Source: a virus
Strand: one strand, 5' to 3'
Length of the DNA stretch: 44,367 bases
IMG/VR virus record: IMGVR_UViG_3300020185_000091
Location: 1-44,367 of that record
The position numbers were made by a program, and so were the translations under genes. Each line of letters opens with the position of its first letter. Positions within the stretch are counted from its first letter, which is position 1. The notes below the pieces were generated by a model. The model was not told the DNA's origin, ran no database searches, and was given only the letters and a program-made list of their open reading frames with translations. Below, piece by piece: positions 1 to 5,367 of the stretch.

Positions 1-41
1 GGGGTGCCGGTAGATACTACATCTGCAGGGGGAAGCTTTGG

Positions 42-56
42 GTTTACACTGTAAAC
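42..56. promoter_or_regulatory. Operator-like palindrome copy 1 (central C)
   Basis: Exact GTTTACACTGTAAAC: 7-bp arms around one central base. First of 13 copies in the window. Confidence 0.8.
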
Positions 57-82
57 TTTGGGCGGTTGCTATTCATTATAAA

Positions 83-102
83 TAGGCGCGCCTACGTGTA
101 GG
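83..102. other. Overlapping palindromes TAGGCGCGCCTA and CCTACGTGTAGG
   Basis: A perfect 12-bp palindrome (83-94) overlaps a second one with 5-bp arms (91-102). Both are conserved exactly in the right terminal copy. Function unknown; a replication, end-processing or protein-binding site are possibilities. Confidence 0.5.
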
Positions 103-111
103 GCCTCATGG

Positions 112-126
112 GTTTACAGTGTAAAC
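112..126. promoter_or_regulatory. Operator-like palindrome copy 2 (central G)
   Basis: Exact GTTTACAGTGTAAAC, 70 bp after copy 1. The same spacing is kept in the right terminal copy. Confidence 0.8.
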
Positions 127-316
127 TCTGGAACCGTGTCTTTATTTGAATATTCATCTATGCGTTTTTTCTTTGGGAACCGTTAGAACATGAGGCCTAT
201 GGTTAGAACATAAAGGTTGCATATGTGTAATATATAGAGTAGTCTGTTTTTAACGGCGGGAGCAATACGTCGTTATCAACCTATAGGTGTATCAGCCACG
301 ATCACCGGAAACCAGA

Positions 317-331
317 GTTTACAGTGTAAAC
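317..331. promoter_or_regulatory. Operator-like palindrome copy 3, before first gene
   Basis: Exact GTTTACAGTGTAAAC ending 26 bp before the ATG at 358. The same placement before a start codon recurs at 1393, 3192 and 4363. Confidence 0.82.
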
Positions 332-357
332 TTTCAAACAAAGATTGGATCAAAATT

Positions 358-1137
358 ATGACTACCGAAACAAAAGCAACCGGCACCACATTGACCGTAC
401 AACGCGCTGTTAAGGCCTTTATCAAAAACAACACAACAAAGGCCGACGCTATCCTAGTGGCCGTTCAGGATCATTTGAAGATTGAAAGCAATCAAGGCGA
501 AGATCAGTTTAAAACCTTGATTGATGCTATTGGTGCCGCCGGTAAAGAGGCTTCAAAGGCCGCTGGCGCTGAAGACAAGATACCATCAAGCATTAAGCAG
601 ATGACCACAACCATACGTCGCGTATTTAATGATGATGGTTACGGTGTGCAGTACATCCTCAATGCAGATTGTATGTACAAAATCCGGCAAGCATACGGCA
701 AGATCACCGACGCTGCAAAGGCCGCAAAAGAGGCCGACAAAACAGATAAGGCCGATGCATCAAAAGAGGAAAGCACAGAATTGAAAGGCTTGAACATATC
801 TGAGGCCTTGAAAAAGCTTCAGACAACCCAAAGCTTGATCAATAAAGAGGGGTCGCGCGTCCTACAAAATGAGTTAACCGCTCAGATTGAGGCCTTAGTG
901 ACTACCTTCAATTCACGCCTAGGTAATGAGTTGACCGACGCCAAGCGCAAGCAAGATGCCACAATCGCCGCGATGGAAACCGAAAAGGCCGACGCTAAGA
1001 TTGAGGCCGCAAAGCAAGGCCCTAGCAAGCCAGCGACACGCAAGCGCCGCAAGAATGGTGCCGCGCCTAGTACTGGGTTGCTTTCTGGTATGTTCAACGC
1101 CAAGCCAGCGACAACCGCAACCGCGACGGTCAACTAA
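358..1137 (+). CDS. Lys/Ala-rich early protein of unknown function (left copy)
   Basis: A 259-residue protein that I do not recognise. It is rich in Ala, Lys, Thr and Glu, and most of residues 110-220 look helical or coiled-coil. It has a basic stretch near 228-234 (TRKRRK) and a low-complexity Ala/Thr tail, which suggests a soluble, possibly nucleic-acid-binding early protein. The ATG at 358 follows the third palindrome. A second version at 43699 runs off the right edge; over 223 shared residues only five differ (D38A, D93E, T182E, K214A, E216K) against about 48 nucleotide changes, so both copies show purifying selection and are real genes. As the first gene entering the cell in a T7-like plan, a host-takeover role is possible but not shown. 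Confidence 0.85.
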   Translation: MTTETKATGTTLTVQRAVKAFIKNNTTKADAILVAVQDHLKIESNQGEDQFKTLIDAIGAAGKEASKAAGAEDKIPSSIKQMTTTIRRVFNDDGYGVQYILNADCMYKIRQAYGKITDAAKAAKEADKTDKADASKEESTELKGLNISEALKKLQTTQSLINKEGSRVLQNELTAQIEALVTTFNSRLGNELTDAKRKQDATIAAMETEKADAKIEAAKQGPSKPATRKRRKNGAAPSTGLLSGMFNAKPATTATATVN

Positions 1138-1140
1138 TCA

Positions 1141-1257
1141 ATGGCCGCTTTCATAACTCTAGGGCTTGCGCTTTGCGCTTTCCCTTTCATGGCATTGATT
1201 GCCGAGACAAAAACAATCAAGCGATTGGTCAAGAAAATCAACGGTAGCTTTAATTAG
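1141..1257 (+). CDS. Small membrane protein, 38 aa
   Basis: The ORF starts 3 bp after the previous stop. It encodes a hydrophobic N-terminal segment (about residues 3-21) followed by a basic tail (KTIKRLVKKINGSFN), a typical single-pass membrane peptide with a positive cytoplasmic side. Its last codons form the stem of the terminator at 1244-1272. No family recognised. Tight spacing and composition support it, but size limits confidence. Confidence 0.5.
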   Translation: MAAFITLGLALCAFPFMALIAETKTIKRLVKKINGSFN

Positions 1258-1272
1258 CTACTGTTTTTTTTT
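1244..1272 (+). terminator. Rho-independent terminator of first operon
   Basis: Stem GTAGCT (1244-1249) pairs with AGCTAC (1256-1261) around a 6-nt loop, followed by nine T (1264-1272). It ends the transcript carrying the first gene and the small membrane ORF. Confidence 0.8.
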
Positions 1273-1392
1273 GTCTCTCTAAAAAAATCTATCACAGGCA
1301 AAAAGCCTATCACGAATTACCCTTCACACCCGAATTACCCTCCGAACCCTAATGATCCTCTGAGGTCATAGGCCCTAGGGGGGTGACCCAGA

Positions 1393-1407
1393 GTTTACAG
1401 TGTAAAC
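1393..1407. promoter_or_regulatory. Operator-like palindrome copy 4
   Basis: Exact GTTTACAGTGTAAAC, 27 bp before the ATG at 1435. The upstream gap (1273-1392) also has a doubled CGAATTACCCT and an imperfect inverted repeat ATGATCCTC/GAGGTCAT near 1351. Confidence 0.8.
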
Positions 1408-1434
1408 CCCGAAACACAGAGGATACCCCTTCAA

Positions 1435-1764
1435 ATGGATGCAGTTATGAATATCACACAGGCACGTACAGCCTTGAATACCGCAATATCCGTCATGCTC
1501 TCAAATGCTAATCAGGCTCAAGAGGCGGCACGGCAAACCTTGGAAGAATTACAGGCTGATATGCTTGAAGATCAGGGTTTCTACATGAACCAAAGCGATG
1601 ACCTAAAAGACGCTATTGGATATCTCAATGACGCCAATAACCTAATTACCAAAATACGTGAAGCTTACCCTTTACCCAATACAATCGCCAAAGGCATGGG
1701 ATCACCTAATAGCTTTGAGCAAGTCACCATTGAACAGATGCACGAAGCTATAGGGCAGTACTAA
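1435..1764 (+). CDS. Hypothetical early protein, 109 aa
   Basis: No family recognised. It is acidic and mostly helical in appearance (Ala/Gln/Glu-rich over residues 8-50), with no membrane segment or metal motif. The ATG at 1435 follows an AGAGGA sequence (about 1416-1421) at slightly long spacing; an in-frame ATG at 1447 is an alternative. It is preceded by a palindrome copy like the other early genes, so it probably belongs to the same repressible early set. Confidence 0.75.
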   Translation: MDAVMNITQARTALNTAISVMLSNANQAQEAARQTLEELQADMLEDQGFYMNQSDDLKDAIGYLNDANNLITKIREAYPLPNTIAKGMGSPNSFEQVTIEQMHEAIGQY

Positions 1765-1765
1765 T

Positions 1766-1828
1766 ATGACTGGCTTAGAACTTATCGCCCTAGTGCTGAT
1801 CTCATCCACGATCATCGCACTATTCTAA
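1766..1828 (+). CDS. Possible 20-aa hydrophobic peptide
   Basis: The ATG lies one base after the stop of the 109-aa gene. The peptide is almost entirely hydrophobic (core LIALVLISSTIIALF), as in short membrane peptides. There is no clear ribosome-binding site apart from coupling to the upstream stop. Tentative. Confidence 0.3.
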   Translation: MTGLELIALVLISSTIIALF

Positions 1829-1838
1829 TCACCCCAAA

Positions 1839-1853
1839 GTTTACACTGTAAAC
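1839..1853. promoter_or_regulatory. Operator-like palindrome copy 5
   Basis: Exact GTTTACACTGTAAAC, 23 bp before the ATG at 1877. Confidence 0.8.
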
Positions 1854-1876
1854 CCCAAATTAGAGGAATATTGACT

Positions 1877-2152
1877 ATGTATGACCGTAAAGAGGCGCGA
1901 CGTAAGCGTAAAGAAAAGTATGGAGGCTTTGACACCTCAAATGCCCTAAGGGTGCATTGGTACATCCAACAAAATGATGCTGTTAGAAAAGGCCTAGAGG
2001 GTGTTGCTCTGCGTCAAGGTGTACGGGATGGCGCTCAAATTGCTGCCAACGCCTTTCGGGGCTTCAAGACCAATGACGGTGCTACCTTCAATGTGTCTGC
2101 CCTTCGTGCCGCTATGCGTGGCATGGGGGAAAGGGGGAGGATTAAACCATGA
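1877..2152 (+). CDS. Hypothetical basic early protein, 91 aa
   Basis: Unrecognised. The N-terminus is strongly basic (RKEARRKRKEK, residues 4-14), suggesting nucleic-acid contact; the C-terminus also carries Arg/Gly. I prefer the ATG at 1877, which sits 9 bp after AGAGGA, over the TTG at 1871, which is too close to that site. The stop overlaps the start of the next gene (ATGA), so the two are translationally coupled. Confidence 0.7.
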   Translation: MYDRKEARRKRKEKYGGFDTSNALRVHWYIQQNDAVRKGLEGVALRQGVRDGAQIAANAFRGFKTNDGATFNVSALRAAMRGMGERGRIKP

Positions 2153-2400
2153 CTATTAGACAGATGAATATGACCCTCAACAAGGAAGCTATGAAGGATT
2201 ACCGCAAGTTTAAAAAGCTCGGTGTTATCGATGAAAGCATTGGTTGGATTTGCCGTACTGTAATGGATCAAGAGGTTGTTAGCTTCCAGACATCCAAAGG
2301 CACAATTACCTTTGATGAAGCTGACGTTGTACACCGTGGAAGTTCCTTACAGGGCTATTCCCATCACGCAAATACAAGGCTTATTAATCATGGGAAGTAA
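2149..2400 (+). CDS. Hypothetical early protein, 83 aa
   Basis: Unrecognised small soluble protein with a basic N-terminal half (MKDYRKFKKLG) and a mixed, probably beta-rich C-terminal half. Its ATG overlaps the previous stop by 4 bp and its 3' end overlaps the next gene, so it sits inside a tightly packed early operon running from about 1877 to 3114. Confidence 0.65.
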   Translation: MTIRQMNMTLNKEAMKDYRKFKKLGVIDESIGWICRTVMDQEVVSFQTSKGTITFDEADVVHRGSSLQGYSHHANTRLINHGK

Positions 2401-2803
2401 GCTTGTCGATGTGTACTGGAACTTGCACAAGTGTAAGTATAGTGTACGTGATGTTTACACTGGCAAGGTGTTTGATCACTGTAATTCCCTAGTCCTAAAG
2501 AACGCTCAGTACAAGGTAAGGGAAGGGGGTCGGCAGCGTGTACTTTCGATGGGAAAGAAAAACGTCCACGCCCACGTTAGGGGGGAGTATTACACCTCGA
2601 CACCTCTTCAGTTGGTCTTGGACACCCCTAACTTAGAGTTTCGTGAGATTACCTATGACCCTTATTGGTATAGCTCTTTTGTCTATCGGCACACGGTAGG
2701 CGAAGAGGATCAAGAGCCAGTATATGAAACCCCTTGGGTCATCATGGAAACCAAGCAAATCAATGCAATCAAATCAAAAGCACACATAGTAGGAGCATCA
2801 TAA
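2390..2803 (+). CDS. Conserved phage hypothetical protein, 137 aa
   Basis: I place the start at ATG 2390 (protein begins MGSKLVDVYWNLHKCKYSVR), which overlaps the previous gene by 11 bp; a longer in-frame reading would overlap more. The segment KVREGGRQRVLSMGKKNVHA (about residues 44-63) resembles a conserved patch in hypothetical proteins of many phages, after a WNLHK start. No enzymatic motif is evident. It is probably a small beta-rich protein of unknown role. Confidence 0.7.
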   Translation: MGSKLVDVYWNLHKCKYSVRDVYTGKVFDHCNSLVLKNAQYKVREGGRQRVLSMGKKNVHAHVRGEYYTSTPLQLVLDTPNLEFREITYDPYWYSSFVYRHTVGEEDQEPVYETPWVIMETKQINAIKSKAHIVGAS

Positions 2804-2805
2804 TA

Positions 2806-3114
2806 ATGGCCCATGTAACAATGACATCCATCCTATCAGGTACTATCAGCACTCGCCTCTTAGACATCGATGAGGATCAGTACGAATTGTGGAAGCTTAA
2901 CCGAGCCAGCGGTAAGCCCTGCAAGCTTGTACAGGATGAATTTCCACACCTAAATCCTAGTGACCGTGATTTCTTACTTATGGGTATTACCCAGCGGGAA
3001 TGGGATCATATGTATCCAGAGCCAGAGCCAGTACCTGAGGCTATGAACGCCCTCTATAATCACCGTAAATCATTTGCCGCTCACCTTGGGGAAGCCTTGG
3101 GCGTTAGAACATAA
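2806..3114 (+). CDS. Hypothetical early protein, 102 aa
   Basis: Unrecognised. The start at 2806 has AGGAG 10 bp upstream. The protein is acidic with a short Pro/Glu stretch (PEPEPVPEA, about residues 68-76). Its last codons read GTTAGAACATAA, the same 10-mer GTTAGAACAT that is doubled in the left leader. It is the last gene before promoter 3118. Confidence 0.65.
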   Translation: MAHVTMTSILSGTISTRLLDIDEDQYELWKLNRASGKPCKLVQDEFPHLNPSDRDFLLMGITQREWDHMYPEPEPVPEAMNALYNHRKSFAAHLGEALGVRT

Positions 3115-3117
3115 GCA

Positions 3118-3146
3118 TTGACAAATCCTTCCACAAGTGATATAAC
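3118..3146 (+). promoter_or_regulatory. Strong sigma70-type promoter
   Basis: TTGACA (3118-3123), a 17-bp spacer and TATAAC (3141-3146) give a near-consensus bacterial promoter reading rightwards. The spacer contains CTTCCACAAGTG, related to the palindrome at 9352. The transcript should start near 3153 and carry a hairpin (stem 3158-3163/373-3178 region: AGGGGG 3158-3163 with CCCCCT 3173-3178) and then palindrome copy 6 before the gene at 3241. Confidence 0.75.
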
Positions 3147-3157
3147 TTAGGCTACGC

Positions 3158-3178
3158 AGGGGGACAACCACACCCCCT
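3158..3178 (+). other. 5' leader hairpin AGGGGG/CCCCCT
   Basis: A 6-bp G/C stem with a 9-nt loop lies just downstream of the predicted start of transcription. No T-run follows, so it is more likely a leader structure than a terminator. Confidence 0.5.
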
Positions 3179-3191
3179 TCGTTGCCGCAGA

Positions 3192-3206
3192 GTTTACACT
3201 GTAAAC
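3192..3206. promoter_or_regulatory. Operator-like palindrome copy 6
   Basis: Exact GTTTACACTGTAAAC, 34 bp before ATG 3241 and about 40 bp downstream of the start point of promoter 3118. This position suits a roadblock as well as a classical operator. Confidence 0.82.
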
Positions 3207-3240
3207 TTTCTCCCCCCTTCAAAATAAAAGGATCAAGAAC

Positions 3241-3882
3241 ATGGGTGCTAACCCTCATTACAACTATTTCAACATCCTAGGTGTGGCGTGTATCGCTACG
3301 CCAGAGCAATTCACCAAAGGGATGAATTGGTATTCCCAGTGTCACAAGACGCTGAGTGAATTAGCCCTTCGATCCAACATCGATGACATTCATGTCGGTG
3401 CTGTGTTCTCTGCATTATCCCCCAACAACAAGATTGAGCGCAACCATGCCGATGCCGAGCGTATGTGCATGGCCTATGCTACTGGCGATGAGGATTGGCG
3501 CGAGACCACCGTTTGCACCTACAATCCCAACCGCGACAAGGCTGTAAAGATCATAGAGGAACGTCACCTCTCAGGGGTAGATGATCTCCTATCAATCCTC
3601 AATGGTCAGAAGACCCGCTCCTACTTCCTTTGCTGCATGAGTATGAATGATCACCCTGAGGCCGTCTGTATCGATGGTCACGCAAAGAATATCTACTATG
3701 GACAGCGGCACGGCCTAACCTCCGACAAAAGCAACATAGGCAAGCTTGAGTACAAGACCATCTCCAAGGCTTACCGCGAGGCCGCTGATGCCTTCTCAGA
3801 GTTGCGCCATGAGACCGTCACGGCATCCCAAATCCAAGCAATCACATGGACCGTGTGGCGTGACATCCACGGTATCCGCTGA
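3241..3882 (+). CDS. Conserved phage protein, possibly HhH-glycosylase-like (DUF7178-like)
   Basis: 213 residues. The order of short motifs, ALSPNNKIERNHADAERM (about 59-76), ILNGQKTRSYFLC (about 118-130) and VCIDGHAKN (about 141-149), matches my recollection of a widespread phage family that is distantly HhH-GPD DNA-glycosylase-like; this is recognition by pattern, not by search. If correct, it would act on DNA bases or modified DNA. It is the first gene of the transcript from promoter 3118 and lies behind a palindrome copy. No catalytic Lys/Asp can be assigned safely. Confidence 0.6.
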   Translation: MGANPHYNYFNILGVACIATPEQFTKGMNWYSQCHKTLSELALRSNIDDIHVGAVFSALSPNNKIERNHADAERMCMAYATGDEDWRETTVCTYNPNRDKAVKIIEERHLSGVDDLLSILNGQKTRSYFLCCMSMNDHPEAVCIDGHAKNIYYGQRHGLTSDKSNIGKLEYKTISKAYREAADAFSELRHETVTASQIQAITWTVWRDIHGIR

Positions 3883-3904
3883 GTTAGAGGCCTTCCTTGC
3901 TGAG

Positions 3905-4009
3905 ATGTTTAGCAGGGAAGACCCACCCACCCACAAACCACACCCCAATCCCCAGCGTGTCTCGCGGGGCTGGAAACCCACCCATCCCAAAGAGGAGCCA
4001 CCGTTTTAG
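3905..4009 (+). CDS. Possible 34-aa proline-rich peptide
   Basis: A short ATG ORF fills the gap between two genes; it is rich in Pro, His and Arg. There is no good ribosome-binding site. It may be only a leader for the gene at 4011, so treat it as tentative. Confidence 0.2.
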   Translation: MFSREDPPTHKPHPNPQRVSRGWKPTHPKEEPPF

Positions 4010-4010
4010 T

Positions 4011-4145
4011 ATGACCAGTAACAAATCAATCTACGTGAATGACCTCTTAATCTGCACCGCCCACATGAGCGACAGAACCGTTGAGGATATGATCAAGACC
4101 CTTCAGCGCAAGGGCGTCAAAAACATCACAGTAAAGGATATATGA
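4011..4145 (+). CDS. Hypothetical early protein, 44 aa
   Basis: Starts at ATG 4011 with AGGAG (3992-3996) upstream. The compact sequence ends MIKTLQRKGVKNITVKDI, a helix-strand pattern. No family recognised. Its stop overlaps the next ATG (ATGA at 4142-4145), indicating coupling. Confidence 0.55.
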   Translation: MTSNKSIYVNDLLICTAHMSDRTVEDMIKTLQRKGVKNITVKDI

Positions 4146-4357
4146 ATATGACTATGGTTGTAGCTTACCCATCTAAGAAAGAACTCAAAAGCAATGTAGG
4201 ATCACGGCTCAATTACATTGAGACCAGTATCTTTGGCCCAGAGTACAAGAGCAATGGCACCATCACGGTAGCCAATCGCCCTCACATCACTGGCCTTGGT
4301 CGTGAGTTTTTCGCCCAAGTTACCATGAAGGATGACCTGATTACCAAGGTCTCCTAA
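4142..4357 (+). CDS. Hypothetical early protein, 71 aa
   Basis: Unrecognised. It is probably a small beta-rich protein (alternating hydrophobic pattern in GTITVANRPHITG and EFFAQVTMKDDLI). It is coupled to the 44-aa gene by a 4-bp overlap, and palindrome copy 7 follows 5 bp after its stop. Confidence 0.6.
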   Translation: MNMTMVVAYPSKKELKSNVGSRLNYIETSIFGPEYKSNGTITVANRPHITGLGREFFAQVTMKDDLITKVS

Positions 4358-4362
4358 TCCGA

Positions 4363-4377
4363 GTTTACACTGTAAAC
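4363..4377. promoter_or_regulatory. Operator-like palindrome copy 7
   Basis: Exact GTTTACACTGTAAAC, 35 bp before ATG 4413 of the HTH protein. If that protein binds the palindrome, this copy would give autoregulation. Confidence 0.8.
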
Positions 4378-4412
4378 CCCAACAAAGTGCATATGCGAAA
4401 GGAAATCCTATT

Positions 4413-4667
4413 ATGCCTAGAAGAACTACTAACACCCGTATCGTTGACGCCTCTAAACTCCCTCAGAAAATACGCCTGATGCGTCACCTCAAGGCTGTGG
4501 GTCACATCAGCAATCGTGAGGCTATCCTTGACCATCACATTGTCTGCCTAGCCAAGCGTATCCAAGAGCTACGCGAAGACGGTGTTCCCATCACGTCCCA
4601 CTGGAAAAAGCATCCAGTTTCTGGGCAAAGGTACACCCGCTATGTCTTAGGTAACTTAGCTGCCTAA
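4413..4667 (+). CDS. Helix-turn-helix DNA-binding protein (HTH_39-like)
   Basis: 84 residues. Residues about 18-60 (motifs QKIRLMRHLKAVGHISNREA and RIQELREDGVPI) match the pattern of the phage winged-HTH domain in which a Leu-rich helix, 'isn.EA', then 'RI.eLR..G..I' precede a short beta wing. This family is usually annotated as a small transcriptional regulator. The start has AAAGGA upstream (about 4399-4404). Its own upstream palindrome, and its position just before the regulator-integrase operon, make it one of two candidates for the protein that reads the dispersed palindrome. Confidence 0.7.
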   Translation: MPRRTTNTRIVDASKLPQKIRLMRHLKAVGHISNREAILDHHIVCLAKRIQELREDGVPITSHWKKHPVSGQRYTRYVLGNLAA

Positions 4668-4684
4668 ACTTAAATACCATTTGG

Positions 4685-4713
4685 ACCCTAAATACCTCTT
4701 GCGTGTTTAGGGT
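4685..4713. promoter_or_regulatory. Inverted repeat ACCCTAAA / TTTAGGGT upstream of promoter
   Basis: Perfect 8-bp arms (4685-4692 and 4706-4713) separated by 13 bp overlap the -35/spacer region of the promoter whose -10 is at 4719. It could be an operator for a different regulator, or a hairpin ending the upstream HTH transcript (no T-run, so less likely). Confidence 0.5.
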
Positions 4714-4715
4714 TA

Positions 4716-4724
4716 TGTTATAAT
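4716..4724 (+). promoter_or_regulatory. Extended -10 promoter of lysogeny operon
   Basis: TGTTATAAT is an ideal extended -10 (TG-N-TATAAT). No good -35 is present, which extended -10 promoters tolerate. It would drive the genes at 4766, 4942, 5026 and integrase. The same GTTATGTTATAAT string occurs at 43212-43224. Confidence 0.6.
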
Positions 4725-4765
4725 TTAATATTGTTCCACTAATGGATTTATGGAAAGGAAATCCA

Positions 4766-4945
4766 ATGACTAAACCACAAATAAGCACACCAGCCGTTGC
4801 AGCTACAGGTGCTACGACAGTCTGGACTAATGGACCGATTGGTCCTCCAACCTCTGACCCCAAAGGAAGAGAGATAATAGATTGTACACCTCATTTAAAA
4901 AGTTCTCGATTTTTACAACAACAAGAGGACATAAGGTCCCAATGA
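4766..4945 (+). CDS. Hypothetical protein, 59 aa
   Basis: Start chosen at ATG 4766, which has AAGGAA 5 bp upstream; an ATG at 4742 in frame has none. Unrecognised; Thr/Pro-rich N-terminus (residues 1-35) and a polar C-terminus. First gene after the extended -10 promoter and apparently cotranscribed with the MarR-like regulator and integrase. Confidence 0.5.
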   Translation: MTKPQISTPAVAATGATTVWTNGPIGPPTSDPKGREIIDCTPHLKSSRFLQQQEDIRSQ

Positions 4946-5022
4946 ACCAGATTGTGTGTGTACATCACAATTCAATAGAGATAACCCTACCGAGGCTATG
5001 GCTTATCTTATCTTATGGTTGA
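4942..5022 (+). CDS. Possible 26-aa coupled peptide
   Basis: ATG overlaps the previous stop (ATGA) and the stop lies 3 bp before the MarR-like gene's ATG. Half of the peptide is hydrophobic (ITLPRLWLILSYG). It may be a genuine micropeptide or a coupling leader that brings ribosomes to the regulator, which has a weak ribosome-binding site of its own. Confidence 0.35.
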   Translation: MNQIVCVHHNSIEITLPRLWLILSYG

Positions 5023-5025
5023 AGA

Positions 5026-5361
5026 ATGGAAACAAATAAACTAAATGTAGTACTAGATTTATGTAAGGCCGTAGACGAAAGTTTTAGGATCACCACACTT
5101 CAAATATTCCTAAGTATCGCTGACAACGAGTACTTGGGTAATGATCCCTTGTCGGTCACAGACTTCACCAAACTACACCACCTCACATTAGCCTCTGCAT
5201 CACGACATTGTATGCTGCTAAGTGAGACAAGAAGACAGGGGGATAAAGGTATGAACCTAATTCAGATTACCATTAACCCCTTATCCCGAAATCAGAAGCT
5301 TTTAACTTTAACAACGAAAGGAAAACGACTGTACGACAGTATACGTGCGGTCCTAACATAA
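5026..5361 (+). CDS. MarR-like winged-helix regulator
   Basis: 111 residues. The layout fits a MarR-type winged helix: an N-terminal helix (FRITTLQIFLSIAD, about 16-29), a second DNA-binding helix (LTLASASRHCMLLSE, about 53-67), a beta wing (LIQITINPLSRNQKLLTLT, about 78-96) and the family-typical 'LTxKGKRLYDSI' end (about 94-106). MarR proteins bind palindromic operators as dimers. The gene lies 6 bp upstream of integrase, a position expected for a lysogeny regulator, making it the second candidate reader of GTTTACA-N-TGTAAAC. No CI-like repressor was recognised elsewhere. Confidence 0.65.
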   Translation: METNKLNVVLDLCKAVDESFRITTLQIFLSIADNEYLGNDPLSVTDFTKLHHLTLASASRHCMLLSETRRQGDKGMNLIQITINPLSRNQKLLTLTTKGKRLYDSIRAVLT

Positions 5362-5367
5362 ACTTAC

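Larger units (their letters stand above)
1..357. other. Non-coding left leader with palindromes
   Basis: No gene is visible here. It holds three exact operator-like palindromes (42, 112, 317), a perfect 12-bp palindrome TAGGCGCGCCTA at 83-94 overlapping CCTAC-GT-GTAGG at 91-102, two GTTAGAACAT direct repeats (about 183 and 202) and a near-palindrome TTGCATATGTGTAA at 217-230. AT-rich TATAAA (78-83) and TAATATATA (228-236) could be -10 elements, but I see no convincing -35 at the right spacing. It is probably a control region for the first gene, and perhaps an end-processing or replication region. Confidence 0.7.
1..1025. repeat. Left copy of imperfect direct terminal repeat
   Basis: This segment recurs at 43343-44367. 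The first 127 bp are identical; by eye about 65 of roughly 1025 positions differ after that, with one 1-bp indel in the leader. Differences are patchy: about 690-863 is again identical. It contains three copies of the GTTTACA-N-TGTAAAC palindrome, other palindromes and most of the first gene. T7-type terminal repeats of one molecule should be identical, so the divergence is odd (see findings). Confidence 0.95.

Noticed and set aside
2452-2462. Half site TTTACACTGG inside the 137-aa gene
   Set aside because: Only one arm matches; such half sites are expected by chance.
3746-4009. 87-aa frame overlapping the end of the 213-aa gene
   Set aside because: Its first half is an out-of-frame reading of the glycosylase-like gene; only the last 34 codons (from 3905) fall outside and these are listed as tentative.
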